This document shows, in pieces, positions 27,420 to 36,607 of a stretch of 64,000 bases of DNA. The DNA is from DATHZQ01 sp965216945 (GTDB lineage: Bacteria > Actinomycetota > Acidimicrobiia > Spongiisociales > UBA5794), in the NCBI GenBank assembly GCA_965216945.1, contig CBDCGU010000003.1:2604001-2668000 (forward strand), in the 5' to 3' direction. The notes below the pieces were generated by a model. The model was given only the letters and a program-made list of their open reading frames with translations. It was not told where the DNA came from and made no database searches. How positions within the stretch are numbered: position 1 is the stretch's first letter; each line of letters opens with the position of its first letter. The position numbers and the translations under genes were made by a program.

Positions 27420-27973
27420 TGGTGCCCCGTCTCAAGCAGCAGTACCAGGACGAGATCCAGGCGAAGCTCAAGGAGGAGCTGGGTCTCGACAACATCATGC
27501 AGGTGCCGCGTCTGGTGAAGATCAACGTCAACATGGGTCTGGGCGATGCGGCTCAAGACTCCAAGCTCGTCGACTCGGCCGTCGAGGAGATGCGGACCAT
27601 CACCGGGCAGCACCCGAAGGTGAATCGGGCCCGCAAGTCGATCGCCAACTTCAAGCTTCGTGAGGGGATGCCCATCGGTGCATCGGTCACGCTGCGCGGC
27701 GACCGCATGTGGGAGTTCTTCGATCGGCTCGTAGCCCTGGCCATACCGCGGATCAGAGACTTCCGCGGGCTCAATCCGCGCGGTTTCGACGGCCGTGGCA
27801 ACTACAGCTTCGGTGTGACCGAGCAGCTGATCTTCCCGGAGATCGAATACGACAAGGTGGCGAAGGTTCGTGGCATGGACATCACCTTCGTGACGACCGC
27901 AACCAACGACGACCAAGGACGGGCGCTGCTGGCAGCGTTCGGATTCCCGTTCCGTCAGCAGGCAGGTGTGTGA
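27419..27973 (+). CDS. rplE: 50S ribosomal protein L5
   Basis: A 184-residue L5 with PRLVKINVNMGLGDA, TGQHPKVNRARKSIANFKLREGMPIGASVTLRG, RDFRGLNPRGFDGRGNYSFGV and a conserved C-terminus. L5 holds 5S rRNA in the central protuberance. It is coupled by one-base overlaps (TGATG) with rplX before and rpsN after. Confidence 0.98.
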   Translation: MVPRLKQQYQDEIQAKLKEELGLDNIMQVPRLVKINVNMGLGDAAQDSKLVDSAVEEMRTITGQHPKVNRARKSIANFKLREGMPIGASVTLRGDRMWEFFDRLVALAIPRIRDFRGLNPRGFDGRGNYSFGVTEQLIFPEIEYDKVAKVRGMDITFVTTATNDDQGRALLAAFGFPFRQQAGV

Positions 27974-28278
27974 TGGCGAAGAAATCGAAGATCGCCAAGA
28001 ACAACCGGCGGAAGGTGCTGGCCGAGCGCTACAAGGAGCGCCGCGCCGAGCTCATCGCCGTGATCAAGAGCCCGGATACGACGTACGAGCAGAAGCGTGA
28101 GGCCTACCAGGCCATCGCCAAGATGCCGCGCGACGCCAGCGCAACCCGCTACCGCAACCGGTGTGGCGTCAGCGGCCGGCCCCGTGGCTACTTCCGCAAG
28201 TTCGGCATGTCCCGCCTGGCCGTCCGTGAGCTGGCGCACAACGGGGAGCTGCCCGGAGTGAGAAAGGCATCGTGGTAA
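27973..28278 (+). CDS. rpsN: 30S ribosomal protein S14, long zinc-free form
   Basis: A 101-residue S14 (MAKKSKIAKNNRRKVLAERY to GELPGVRKASW). It is the long form, and the CxxC zinc cysteines of the short form are absent; only one cysteine (NRCGVSGRPRG) remains. This matters because many bacteria carry the short zinc form in the spc operon. The start overlaps the rplE stop by one base, and its end overlaps rpsH. Confidence 0.97.
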   Translation: MAKKSKIAKNNRRKVLAERYKERRAELIAVIKSPDTTYEQKREAYQAIAKMPRDASATRYRNRCGVSGRPRGYFRKFGMSRLAVRELAHNGELPGVRKASW

Positions 28279-28676
28279 CCGTGTTCACCGATCCAATCTC
28301 CGATCTCCTCACCCGGATCCGCAACGCCAACTTGGCGCTGCATTCGGAGGTGCGCCTGCCGTCGTCGAAGATGAAGGAAGGCATCGCCGAGATCCTCGCC
28401 GCCGAGGGCTATGTGGACAGCTTCAAGGTCGAGGACGCCAACGTTGGCCGTGAGCTGACGATCCGGCTGCGCTACGGCGACGACCGCGCCAGGGTGCTGC
28501 AGGGCATCAAGCGTGTGTCGCGTCCGGGCAACCGCGTGTACAAGCCCGCACGCGGTCTCAGCCGTGTGCAGGGTGGCCTCGGCGTTGCGATCGTGTCGAC
28601 GTCGCAGGGCTTGTTGACAGACCGTGAGGCCCGTCGCCGCAATGTCGGCGGCGAGGTCGTGTGTGAGGTGTGGTGA
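28272..28676 (+). CDS. rpsH: 30S ribosomal protein S8
   Basis: A 134-residue S8 with FTDPISDLLTRIRNAN, the RNA-binding C-terminal half and KRVSRPGNRVYKPA, LGVAIVSTSQGLLTDREARRRNVGGEVVCEVW. In E. coli S8 represses the spc operon. GTG 28272 sits close behind AAAGG and overlaps rpsN by seven bases; GTG 28281, three codons on, is an alternative start nearer the common N-terminus. Confidence 0.96.
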   Translation: MVTVFTDPISDLLTRIRNANLALHSEVRLPSSKMKEGIAEILAAEGYVDSFKVEDANVGRELTIRLRYGDDRARVLQGIKRVSRPGNRVYKPARGLSRVQGGLGVAIVSTSQGLLTDREARRRNVGGEVVCEVW

Positions 28677-28680
28677 GCCC

Positions 28681-29220
28681 ATGAGTCGCATCGGCAACAA
28701 CCCGATCGAGCTGCCCTCCGGCGTCGATGTCGCCATCGACGGCAGCCACGTGACGGTGAAGGGCCCCAAGGGGAGCCTGGACCGCACGTTGGACGAGCGG
28801 ATCAGCGTCTCGCTCGAGGATGGAACCATCACGCTGCAGCGGTCCGACGACGAACGGGAATCACGGGCGCTGCACGGGCTGTCCCGGGCGCTGGTCAACA
28901 ACATGGTCGTCGGGGTCTCCGAGGGCTACTCGAAGGAGTTGCAGGCCGTGGGAGTTGGCTATCGCGCCAACCTCCAGGGTCGCAAGCTCGAGCTCCAGGT
29001 GGGCTTCTCGCATCCCGTCGTCGTCGAGGCCCCTGACGGCATCGACTTCCAGGTGCCCGAGCCAACCAAGATCATCGTCAGCGGGATCGACAAGGAATTG
29101 GTCGGTCAGACGGCCGCCAACATCCGCCAGATCCGCCCCCCCGAGCCCTACAAGGGCAAGGGCATCCGCTATGCCGATGAGCACGTGCGGCGCAAGGCCG
29201 GTAAGGCAGGTATTGCATGA
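28681..29220 (+). CDS. rplF: 50S ribosomal protein L6
   Basis: A 179-residue L6 made of two related domains; the start MSRIGNNPIELPSGVDV and the C-terminal ANIRQIRPPEPYKGKGIRYADEHVRRKAGK are typical. L6 lies near the factor-binding site. It begins four bases after rpsH and overlaps rplR by four bases (ATGA). Confidence 0.98.
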   Translation: MSRIGNNPIELPSGVDVAIDGSHVTVKGPKGSLDRTLDERISVSLEDGTITLQRSDDERESRALHGLSRALVNNMVVGVSEGYSKELQAVGVGYRANLQGRKLELQVGFSHPVVVEAPDGIDFQVPEPTKIIVSGIDKELVGQTAANIRQIRPPEPYKGKGIRYADEHVRRKAGKAGIA

Positions 29221-29570
29221 GAGGCTCCAGAACCGACGCACGACGCCGTCGCCATACCCGAGTCCGCAAGCGAGTGCATGGCACTGCCGAGCGGCCCCGG
29301 CTGGCGGTGTTCCGCAGCAACAAGTACATCTACGCCCAAGTCATCGATGACGACGCCGGCCACACGCTGGCTTCGGCATCCTCACGGGAGCCGACCATCG
29401 CCGCCAAGACGCTCAGCGTGGAGACGGCCGCCGAGGTCGGCAAGCTGGTCGCGGCCCGTGCGAGCGAAGCCGGTGTCGACTCGGTCGTCTTCGATCGGGG
29501 TGGGTACCAGTTCCATGGACGCATCAAGGCCCTGGCCGATGCGGCCCGCAAAGGAGGGCTCGAGTTCTGA
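29217..29570 (+). CDS. rplR: 50S ribosomal protein L18
   Basis: A 117-residue L18 with basic start RTDARRRRHTRVRKRVHGTAERPRLAVFRSNKYIYAQVIDD and the end VFDRGGYQFHGRIKALADAARKGGLEF. L18 binds 5S rRNA with L5. Its TGA stop shares the A with the ATG of a 14-codon mini-ORF that bridges to rpsE. Confidence 0.98.
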   Translation: MRGSRTDARRRRHTRVRKRVHGTAERPRLAVFRSNKYIYAQVIDDDAGHTLASASSREPTIAAKTLSVETAAEVGKLVAARASEAGVDSVVFDRGGYQFHGRIKALADAARKGGLEF

Positions 29571-29614
29571 TGAGCACTCCTGGCATCAAGTCAAACGCAA
29601 GGAGCACGAGGTGA
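29570..29614 (+). CDS. 14-codon bridging mini-ORF between rplR and rpsE
   Basis: The ATG overlaps the rplR stop (TGATG), and its TGA overlaps the rpsE GTG start (GTGA), so the 40-base gap is entirely translated if the mini-ORF is used. The peptide would be MSTPGIKSNARSTR. It resembles no known family. rpsE also has its own AAGGAG site inside it. I infer a role in ribosome hand-over rather than a functional peptide. Confidence 0.35.
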   Translation: MSTPGIKSNARSTR

Positions 29615-30174
29615 CGAGGAGATCCGACCGCAACCGCGACTCGGAGTTCGACGAGCGGGTGATCGCGATCAACCGGGTGGCCAAGGTCGTCAAGGGTGGC
29701 CGCCGGTTCTCGTTCACCGCGCTCGTGACTGTGGGGAACGGCAAGGGCCGAGTTGGCATCGGCTACGGCAAGGCCAAAGAAGTCCCGACCGCCATCCAGA
29801 AGGGCATCGAGATCGCCCGCAAGAGCATGGTGGACGTGCCCATGGCCGGCACGACGATCATCCATCAGGTGATCGGGGAGCAGGGTGCGTCCCGCGTCCT
29901 GCTCAAGCCGGCTGCGCCCGGTACCGGTGTCATCGCAGGTGGCGCCGTGCGCCAGATCCTCGAGGCCGCCGGGATTCGCGACGTCCTGGCCAAGTCACTC
30001 GGCTCACCGACGCACATCAACGTGGCCCGCGCCACCATCGCGGCGATCGAAGGGCAGCGGCGACCCGACGAGGTTGCCCGCGCCCGGGGCAAGAAGCCCG
30101 AGGACATCTTCCCGCCGGCGTTGCTGGCCGCCTATCGCTCTGCCGAGCTCATGAAGACCCAGGTGGGTGAGTGA
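29611..30174 (+). CDS. rpsE: 30S ribosomal protein S5
   Basis: A 187-residue S5 with FDERVIAINRVAKVVKGGRRFSFTALVTVGNGKG, GYGKAKEVPTAIQKG and AAGIRDVLAKSLGSPTHINVARAT. S5 takes part in mRNA unwinding and decoding accuracy. GTG 29611 has AAGGAG six bases ahead. The frame is open further upstream, but that part is a shadow of rplR. Confidence 0.97.
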   Translation: MTRRSDRNRDSEFDERVIAINRVAKVVKGGRRFSFTALVTVGNGKGRVGIGYGKAKEVPTAIQKGIEIARKSMVDVPMAGTTIIHQVIGEQGASRVLLKPAAPGTGVIAGGAVRQILEAAGIRDVLAKSLGSPTHINVARATIAAIEGQRRPDEVARARGKKPEDIFPPALLAAYRSAELMKTQVGE

Positions 30175-30176
30175 CG

Positions 30177-30359
30177 ATGGCCGGCACGCTCAAGATCACG
30201 CTCGTGAAGAGCACGATCGGCGAGAAGCCGAAGACGCGCGCCACCGTCGAGAGCCTCGGGCTGCGCAAGATCCGCCAATCGGTGGAGCGGCCCGACACGC
30301 CTGATGTGCGCGGCATGGTCTTTCGCGCCAAGCACCTGCTCGACGTCGAGGAGATCTGA
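30177..30359 (+). CDS. rpmD: 50S ribosomal protein L30
   Basis: A 60-residue L30 with LKITLVKSTIGEKPKTRATVESLGLRKIRQSVERPD. ATG 30177, two bases after rpsE, gives the family start AGTLKITLVKS. The GTG at 30171, which overlaps the rpsE stop as GTGA, is a possible alternative that adds two residues. The stop overlaps rplO by one base. Confidence 0.96.
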   Translation: MAGTLKITLVKSTIGEKPKTRATVESLGLRKIRQSVERPDTPDVRGMVFRAKHLLDVEEI

Positions 30360-30796
30360 TGAAGCTGCACCACCTGAAGCCCGCCGAGGGCTCCAAGAAA
30401 TCGAAGGTTCGCGTCGGTCGCGGCGAGCGCGGCAGGCGAGGCAAGACCGCCGGACGCGGCACCAAGGGCCAGAAGGCCCGCAGCAAGGTGCGCCCCGGCT
30501 TCGAGGGCGGCCAGATGCCGTTGCAGCGACGCCTGCCGAAGCTGAAGGGCTTCAAGAACCGCAACAAGGAATACTTTGCGCTGATCAATGTCGAACGCCT
30601 CGCCGAGTTCGAATCGGGCGACGTGATCACCCCCGACGTGCTGCGGGAACGCGGCATGGTGAAACATCGCGGCCGTGTGAAGGTTCTCGGAAATGGTGAA
30701 CTCGACATCGCGGTGACGGTGAAGGCGCATGCCTTCAGCCTCGGCGCCGTCGAGAAGATCAAGGCTGCCGGCGGCACCGCGGAGGTCGTGGAGTGA
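30359..30796 (+). CDS. rplO: 50S ribosomal protein L15
   Basis: A 145-residue L15 with HHLKPAEGSKKSKVRVGRGERGRRGKTAGRGTKGQKAR, GFEGGQMPLQRRLPKLKGFKN and a C-terminal half that ends AGGTAEVVE. L15 assembles late into the large subunit. An 80-base gap with no clear terminator separates it from secY. Confidence 0.98.
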   Translation: MKLHHLKPAEGSKKSKVRVGRGERGRRGKTAGRGTKGQKARSKVRPGFEGGQMPLQRRLPKLKGFKNRNKEYFALINVERLAEFESGDVITPDVLRERGMVKHRGRVKVLGNGELDIAVTVKAHAFSLGAVEKIKAAGGTAEVVE

Positions 30797-30876
30797 GGGA
30801 TCTCGCTCCAAGCTGGCCCAGAAGTACGTAGCCCCAACAACTAATCTCTGACAACCAGGACACAGGACCCCACCCA

Positions 30877-32187
30877 ATGCTCTCTGTCTTTCGCAACATG
30901 TTCCGGATCCCCGACCTCCGGAACAAGATCCTGTTCACGCTGTTCATCTTCGCCATCTACCGGCTCGGGGCCGCCGTCCCGGTGCCGGGGGTCGATCTGG
31001 ACCGGGTGCAGACCTTTGCGAACCAGCAGGAGCAGGCCGGCTTCGTCGGCATCCTCAACCTGTTCAGCGGCGGAGCACTGGAGACCATGTCGGTCTTCGC
31101 CCTGGGGATCATGCCGTACATCACGGCGTCGATCATCATGCAGCTGCTGGCCGTGGTCATCCCCCGCCTGCAGGCCCTGCAGGATGAAGGCGAGTCGGGC
31201 CGCAAGGTCATCACCCAATGGACGCGCTACGTCACCGTGGCACTGGCGCTCATCCAGTCGACCGGATTCACGTTCCTGTTCCACTCCGGCCAGTTCACGG
31301 GCGGCGTCGACCTGATCCCCGACTACACGCTGCGCAACGTGCTGACGATCGTCATCACGATGACGGCCGGTACGGCGCTGATCATGTGGCTCGGCGAGCT
31401 CATCACTCAGCGAGGCATCGGCAACGGCATGTCGCTGATCATCTTCGTCAGCATCGTCAGCCAGCTCCCCAGCCAGCTCGGAATCCTTCAGGCGAACTCG
31501 TCGACCTTCCAGTTCCTCGCCGTGATCGTGCTGATGCTGGTCCTCACCGTGGGGATCATCTTCATCGACCAGGGACAGCGTCGCATCCCCATCTCGTTCT
31601 CCCGTCGGGTGCGCGGCCGCAAGGTGCTGGGGGGACAGAACACGTACATCCCGCTCAAGGTCAACATGGCCGGCGTCATCCCCGTCATCTTCGCCACGAG
31701 CATCATGTACTTCCCGGTGCTGGCATCGTCGGCGATCCCGTCCGACGGGTGGGGGGCGACGGTCCGCGACTGGATCGATCGCAACCTCATCGGCACGGGC
31801 GGCCACGGTGGTTTCAGTCCGACTCTCCCGTACATCATCGTGCTGGCTCTGCTGGTCGTGTTCTTCACGTACTTCTACACGGCGATCCAGTTCGATCCGG
31901 AGCGTCAAGCCGAGACCATCCAGCGCCAGGGTGGCTTCATCCCGGGCATTCGTCCCGGCCGAGCGACGGTTCGCCATCTGGAGCACGTCCTGAGCCGTAT
32001 CACGCTTCCCGGTTCGATCTACCTGGCGTTCGTTGCGGTGGCGCCGTCGCTCATGGGATGGGCGTGGGACATCCCGGTCGGGCTGTCGGGGATCTCGATC
32101 CTGATCGTGGCAGGCGTTGCGCTGGAGACGATGAAGCAGATCGAGTCCCAGCTCATGATGCGCAACTACGAGGGCTTCCTCAGCTGA
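30877..32187 (+). CDS. secY: Preprotein translocase subunit SecY
   Basis: A 436-residue, ten-helix membrane protein of normal length. Landmarks are IYRLGAAVPVPGVD in helix 1, LNLFSGGALETMSVFALGIMPYITASIIMQLL, GIGNGMSLIIF and the cytoplasmic loop RQAETIQRQGGFIPGIRPGRAT. SecY forms the protein-conducting pore with SecE and SecG and works with SecA. ATG 30877 fits the family start. In most actinobacteria adk follows at once; here a minus-strand regulator gene follows, ending 63 bases after the secY stop. Confidence 0.98.
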   Translation: MLSVFRNMFRIPDLRNKILFTLFIFAIYRLGAAVPVPGVDLDRVQTFANQQEQAGFVGILNLFSGGALETMSVFALGIMPYITASIIMQLLAVVIPRLQALQDEGESGRKVITQWTRYVTVALALIQSTGFTFLFHSGQFTGGVDLIPDYTLRNVLTIVITMTAGTALIMWLGELITQRGIGNGMSLIIFVSIVSQLPSQLGILQANSSTFQFLAVIVLMLVLTVGIIFIDQGQRRIPISFSRRVRGRKVLGGQNTYIPLKVNMAGVIPVIFATSIMYFPVLASSAIPSDGWGATVRDWIDRNLIGTGGHGGFSPTLPYIIVLALLVVFFTYFYTAIQFDPERQAETIQRQGGFIPGIRPGRATVRHLEHVLSRITLPGSIYLAFVAVAPSLMGWAWDIPVGLSGISILIVAGVALETMKQIESQLMMRNYEGFLS

Positions 32188-32250
32188 GACCGGGGCCGAC
32201 CCCGCCCGGAACGGCAAGCACGAATCGGCTCCCCAGCGTCCGCCGATCGT

Positions 32251-35200
32251 TCAGGGTGTCTCGGTTGCCGCTGCGATTGCGGCGTCCAGATCGAGCCGGC
32301 GACCGGCCTCGAGCGCATCGGCGACGGTCTGCGGCCCTGCGGAGGCCTGCGCAACCTCGAGGGCGCGAGTGGTCTCGAGCCGCTCGCCGGGTGGCAGCGG
32401 CACCCCCACCCGCTCCCGAGCTTCCAATCCGGCGCCGATCAACGCCACGCCCCGCTCGATCTGCCCACCGGCCACCAAGGTCGCACCAACCCCCTCCAGC
32501 GCAAGGGCGACGGCGAAGACGTCGTCGGAGGTCTGGGCGTACTGCAGCGCCAGCCGGTGGTGTTCCGCTGCCGTTTCCAGGTTGCCGCTCAGCTCCTCGG
32601 CGAACCCCAGGCACGAATGCGAGTACGCCAAGCCACCGGCGCTGTCGCCGTCGGCAAACAGGGAGATGGCTTCGTGGTGCAGCTGCCGCGCCGTCGCATA
32701 GTCACCCTGCATCCGAGCGAGCCGCCCCTGTGCGTTGCGTACCATGCCCTGTGACCCGGCGAACGGCACCTCATCGGCGAACACGCGCGCCTCGTCGAGT
32801 AGCTGCGCAGCACGATCGAAATGGCCCTGCATCATGGCGATGCTGGCGAGCTCACTCATCACCGGAGCCATCTCCCGACGCAGCCGCATCGGGCGTGCGC
32901 TCTCGACCGCGGCCCGGAATGCCTTCTCCGCTCCCGGATAATCGCCCAGGGACCGCTTGGCGACACCGAGTGCGTAGAGGCTGTAGCCCTCGCCCCAACG
33001 GTCGCCCAGAGCGGCGAAGCGGCGTGCGGCATCCTCGGCGAGCCGGCCCGACAGTGCGATCTCGTCGCGCACCGCGGCGCTCCCCGCCTGGAGGAATCGC
33101 ACGAGGGCGACACCCCACGGATGGTCGGCGGTGACACACAGAGATTCGGCTCGCTCCAGTTGCTCCCGGGTCGCGGTTCTATCGGATCCCCACGCCGCAA
33201 GCATCGCCATGGCCTGAGCGACTCCCCGCCGGTCGCCGGTGTCGGCGTAGGCGTCACGGGCCGCGGCGAAACCCGCCAGCGCACGCTCTGGGTGCGGTTC
33301 GTGCAAGCTGAGGAAGAAGCGGGCGTGGGCAACCGCCCACGGATCGACGTCGGGTCCGGCGGCTTCCAGGAGGACGCCCAGACGGTGACGAGCCTCCGGG
33401 CTGTTGCCTCTGAGGTACCAGAACCATCCGAGCATGCCGGCGAGCCGCACGCCGGGACCGGGGGCATGGGTGGCGGACCAGTCGAGCACACTGCGGATCG
33501 TGTCGAGGTCCGCTTCGATGCGATCGAGCCACGCCAGTTGATCGGGCCCGCGCAGGGCATCCTCAGCTTCGGCGAGCGCCTCGAGGAAGTGGGCGAGCAC
33601 CTGCTGCATGACCTCGTCGCGTGCCCCGCTCTCGGTGAGGCGCACCGCACCGTAGAGCCGCAGTGTCTCCAGCATCCGATACCGAGGATTCGCCGCAGTG
33701 TCGGTCAGGCTCAGCATCGAGGAGTCGATGAGCCGTTCCACCGCCTCGAGGACCCGAGCTGCGGTCCAACCGCGGGGTGCAGCGGCCTCGGCGGCGGCGA
33801 GCGTGAAGCTGCCGTGCAGGACGGACAGCCGGGCGAAGAGCGCTTGGTCCTCCTGTGCGAGCAGCTCGTGGCTCCAATCGATCGTGGCCTGCAGCGTGCG
33901 CTGGCGATCCGTGCCGCGGGACCCGGCGCTGAGCACGCCGATCCCCGTCGAGAGCCGGTCGGCGATCTGTGAGACCGGCAGCGAGCGGGTGCGGGCAGCG
34001 GCGAGCTCGATCGCCAGAGGCATGCCGTCAAGTCTCCGGCAGATGTCTGCGATGCGAGCGAGCCCCGCCTCGCTCGGGTCGAACGCCGGGTTCACCGCCT
34101 CGGCGCGCTCGACGAAGAGCCGTACTGCGTCGGCCGGCTCGTCGCCGTCGCCCACACCCAGCGGGGGCACTCGCCACAGGACCTCGCCCCCGATGCCCAA
34201 TCGGTCCCGGCTCGTGGCGAGCACGTCGACATCCGCACAGGCCAGGAGCACGCCTTCGATGGACGATGCCGCCGCATCGATGACGTGCTCGCAGTTGTCG
34301 ATCACGAGCAGGGCTCGCCGCCGGCGGAGGTATTCGATGACCGCCCGGAGCGGTGGCACCTCGCCGACCCTGCCCAATGTGCCGCCCAGCTCGAGCTGGA
34401 GCGCCTCGACGAGTGTGTCGGCGACCCGGGCACCCTCGACCAGCGGTGCAAGCTCGATCAGCCAGGCCCCGTCGTCGTAGTGCGGAGCGAGCTCTCGGGC
34501 GACCTCGATCGCAAGGCTCGTCTTTCCGGCTCCGCCGGGACCGGTCAGCGTGACGAGTCGACTCTTCTCGAAAGCCGCCGCAACTCTGCTCATCTCGTCG
34601 GCCCGCCCGATGAAGCTGGCGACCCGCGCCGGGAGTGCGGGTGCGGCCGGCGGTGCGGAGCCCGGCGACCCGCGCTCCGGCTGTTGGAGCTGGGGCTGCT
34701 GGAGTTGGGGCTGCTGGAGGAGAATGGATTCTTCCAGCGCCCGAAGCTCCGGTCCGGGCTCGATGCCCAGCTCCTCGCCGAGCACCCTTCGTGCATCGCT
34801 GAATGCCCGCAGCGCATCGGCCTGCCGTCCCGCCCGGTACAGCGCCAGCATCTGGGAGGCGCGCAGGCTCTCTCGCAGGGGATGGGTGGCGACGAGCGCT
34901 TCCAGCTCCGGGACGAGCCCGGCGCCGCCGCCCGCTTCCAGGTCGGCAGATATGCGCTCTTCGGTCGCCATCAGGCGGAGCTCCTCGAGTGCCGCGGCAT
35001 CCCGTTGGGCGAACTCCTCCAAGGCGAAGTCGGCAAGCGCGTCACCTCGCCACAACTCCAGCGCGCTGCGGTAGCTGCGGCTGCGGACGGCCGGGTCCTC
35101 GATGGTGCCGGCCTCGGCAACCATGCTGCGGAATCTGGCGGCGTCGACCGCCTCGGGCGGCAGGTCCAGGAGATACCCCGGTGGTTGCGTGACGACCGTC

Positions 35201-35430
35201 GCCGGCCTACCCAACGAACGGCGTAGTCGCGACACGAGGGCTTGGAGGGCATTCGTCGGGTTGGCGGGTGGTTGTTCGCCCCACAGCTCGTCGATCAGGC
35301 GGTCTGCGCTGAGCACCTGCCGCGGCGATAGCGACAGCACGGCGAGCAGGGCACGCTCCCGCCTCCCGCCGAGCGGTACGACCGCACCGCCGGCGATCAC
35401 CTCGAGCGGGCCAAGGAGGCGGATCTCCAT
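32251..35430 (-). CDS. Second AfsR/BTAD-type regulator with NTPase and TPR repeats
   Basis: This 1059-residue protein has the same plan as the first BTAD regulator. An OmpR-type winged helix covers residues 1-95 (ADRLIDELWGEQPPANPTNALQALVSRLRRSLG), a BTAD domain 96-245, a Gln/Pro/Leu linker (QQPQLQQPQLQQP), an NTPase with Walker A GPGGAGKT near 297-304 and LLVIDNCEHV, and a long TPR-rich end. ATG 35430 lies six bases after a TATCTT box, so it is probably leaderless. It is divergent from an ABC exporter and probably controls it. It sits between secY and adk. Confidence 0.92.
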   Translation of the reverse strand: MEIRLLGPLEVIAGGAVVPLGGRRERALLAVLSLSPRQVLSADRLIDELWGEQPPANPTNALQALVSRLRRSLGRPATVVTQPPGYLLDLPPEAVDAARFRSMVAEAGTIEDPAVRSRSYRSALELWRGDALADFALEEFAQRDAAALEELRLMATEERISADLEAGGGAGLVPELEALVATHPLRESLRASQMLALYRAGRQADALRAFSDARRVLGEELGIEPGPELRALEESILLQQPQLQQPQLQQPERGSPGSAPPAAPALPARVASFIGRADEMSRVAAAFEKSRLVTLTGPGGAGKTSLAIEVARELAPHYDDGAWLIELAPLVEGARVADTLVEALQLELGGTLGRVGEVPPLRAVIEYLRRRRALLVIDNCEHVIDAAASSIEGVLLACADVDVLATSRDRLGIGGEVLWRVPPLGVGDGDEPADAVRLFVERAEAVNPAFDPSEAGLARIADICRRLDGMPLAIELAAARTRSLPVSQIADRLSTGIGVLSAGSRGTDRQRTLQATIDWSHELLAQEDQALFARLSVLHGSFTLAAAEAAAPRGWTAARVLEAVERLIDSSMLSLTDTAANPRYRMLETLRLYGAVRLTESGARDEVMQQVLAHFLEALAEAEDALRGPDQLAWLDRIEADLDTIRSVLDWSATHAPGPGVRLAGMLGWFWYLRGNSPEARHRLGVLLEAAGPDVDPWAVAHARFFLSLHEPHPERALAGFAAARDAYADTGDRRGVAQAMAMLAAWGSDRTATREQLERAESLCVTADHPWGVALVRFLQAGSAAVRDEIALSGRLAEDAARRFAALGDRWGEGYSLYALGVAKRSLGDYPGAEKAFRAAVESARPMRLRREMAPVMSELASIAMMQGHFDRAAQLLDEARVFADEVPFAGSQGMVRNAQGRLARMQGDYATARQLHHEAISLFADGDSAGGLAYSHSCLGFAEELSGNLETAAEHHRLALQYAQTSDDVFAVALALEGVGATLVAGGQIERGVALIGAGLEARERVGVPLPPGERLETTRALEVAQASAGPQTVADALEAGRRLDLDAAIAAATETP

Positions 35431-35436
35431 TCCCGC

Positions 35437-35442
35437 AAGATA
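35437..35442 (-). promoter_or_regulatory. -10 box of the second BTAD regulator gene
   Basis: TATCTT on the minus strand is six bases upstream of the ATG, with no ribosome site between. This is the same leaderless layout as at the first BTAD gene. Confidence 0.45.
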
Positions 35443-35474
35443 CCGGCGGCTCCGCTCGCCCAGCCCATCGCAGC

Positions 35475-35524
35475 GCTGACAGAGTGCTTTCCCGTCGCCC
35501 TCAGCTCGTCAGTGGTCTGTCAGC
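35475..35524. promoter_or_regulatory. Candidate operator region for the second BTAD regulator
   Basis: Heptamers TCGTCAG (35506-35512) and CTGTCAG (35517-35523) are spaced by four bases, an 11-base period like the repeats beside the first BTAD gene. The second unit also forms a 9-base inverted repeat, TCTGTCAGC (35516-35524), with GCTGACAGA (35475-35483). The site lies between the regulator and ABC genes. Confidence 0.5.
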
Positions 35525-35578
35525 CGGCGGCAAGCGCGCCGGTGCACGCTGCGGTCGCCCGATGACAAGGAGTCAACG

Positions 35579-36571
35579 ATGAACACGCTGAGTGCAGCCG
35601 CGGAGACAGCGCCGATGCAGTCGATCGAACGCGCCGCCGTGGAGGTGAAGAATCTCGTCAAGACGTACACCAACCCTGAGGGGGGCACGTTCAACGCCGT
35701 CGATGGGCTCTCCTTCGACGTCGCAACCGGCGAGGTGCTGGGGATCCTCGGCCCCAACGGCGCCGGGAAGAGCACCACGCTGGAGATCATCGAGGGGCTG
35801 AAGGCACCCACGCGGGGTTCGACCGCGGTGCTGGGACTCGACTCTCAGGCCGATACGGCACTCATGAAGACTCGCATCGGTGTGCAGCTGCAAGCGTCGT
35901 CGTACTTCGAGTACCTGACGCTGCAGGAGCTGCTGACGCTCTTCGGGTCGTTCTATCCGAAGTCCGTCCCAGCCGAGGAGTTGCTCGACAACGTCGGTCT
36001 GCTCGGCAAGCGCAAGGCGCTCGTGGGTCAACTGTCCGGCGGGCAAGCTCAGCGCTTCTCGATCGTTGCGGCAATGGTGAACGATCCGGACGTCGTCTTC
36101 CTCGACGAGCCCACCACCGGGCTCGATCCACAAGCGCGCCGCAACCTCTGGGATCTCATCCGGCAGATCAACGAAGAGGACGGCAAGACGGTGGTGCTCA
36201 CGACGCACTACATGGAAGAGGCAGAGGAGCTGAGCCACCGTGTCGCCATCGTCGATGCCGGCCAGATCCAGGCCCTCGACACGCCGACCGGGCTCATCGG
36301 CGCCCTCGCCACCGACCACTCGGTCGTCTTCAGCCCGACGGGCGACGTCGACACGGACGCCTTGGAGGCGCTCCCCGGCGTGACATCGGTCGACAGTCGT
36401 ACCAACGGCGTTCGCACTCTCGCAGTCGGAACGAGATCGCCGAAGGAAACCGTGCCCGCGCTCTTCCAGCTGGCGGCCGTGCGGCGTTTCGAGCTCGACG
36501 GTCTCGCCGTTCATGCTCCGACGCTCGAGGACGTGTTCCTCAACGTCACAGGCCGGCGGCTGCGTGACTGA
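35579..36571 (+). CDS. ABC exporter ATPase (drug/daunorubicin-type)
   Basis: A 330-residue single ABC domain with an extra C-terminal part. Walker A is GPNGAGKST near residues 60-68, the signature LSGGQAQR, Walker B VVFLDEPTTGLD and the H-loop TTHYMEEAEEL. The C-terminal region resembles the DrrA-type regulatory tail (LEDVFLNVTGRRLRD). ATG 35579 has AAGGAG ahead. The gene is followed after 36 bases by its permease and is divergent from the BTAD regulator. The exported compound is unknown; self-protection or lipid/antibiotic export is the usual role. Confidence 0.9.
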   Translation: MNTLSAAAETAPMQSIERAAVEVKNLVKTYTNPEGGTFNAVDGLSFDVATGEVLGILGPNGAGKSTTLEIIEGLKAPTRGSTAVLGLDSQADTALMKTRIGVQLQASSYFEYLTLQELLTLFGSFYPKSVPAEELLDNVGLLGKRKALVGQLSGGQAQRFSIVAAMVNDPDVVFLDEPTTGLDPQARRNLWDLIRQINEEDGKTVVLTTHYMEEAEELSHRVAIVDAGQIQALDTPTGLIGALATDHSVVFSPTGDVDTDALEALPGVTSVDSRTNGVRTLAVGTRSPKETVPALFQLAAVRRFELDGLAVHAPTLEDVFLNVTGRRLRD

Positions 36572-36607
36572 CCTGCCTGCTCCCACGATTCAGAGAAGGA
36601 CAAGACC

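Noticed and set aside
30841..32217. A 458-codon minus-strand frame opposite secY
   Set aside because: It is an antisense shadow: very His/Asp/Arg-rich, with no ribosome site and no family.
34677..34722. Repeated CTGCTGGAGTTGGGG-like units in the second BTAD gene
   Set aside because: They encode a Gln/Pro/Leu linker between domains, a common low-complexity spacer.
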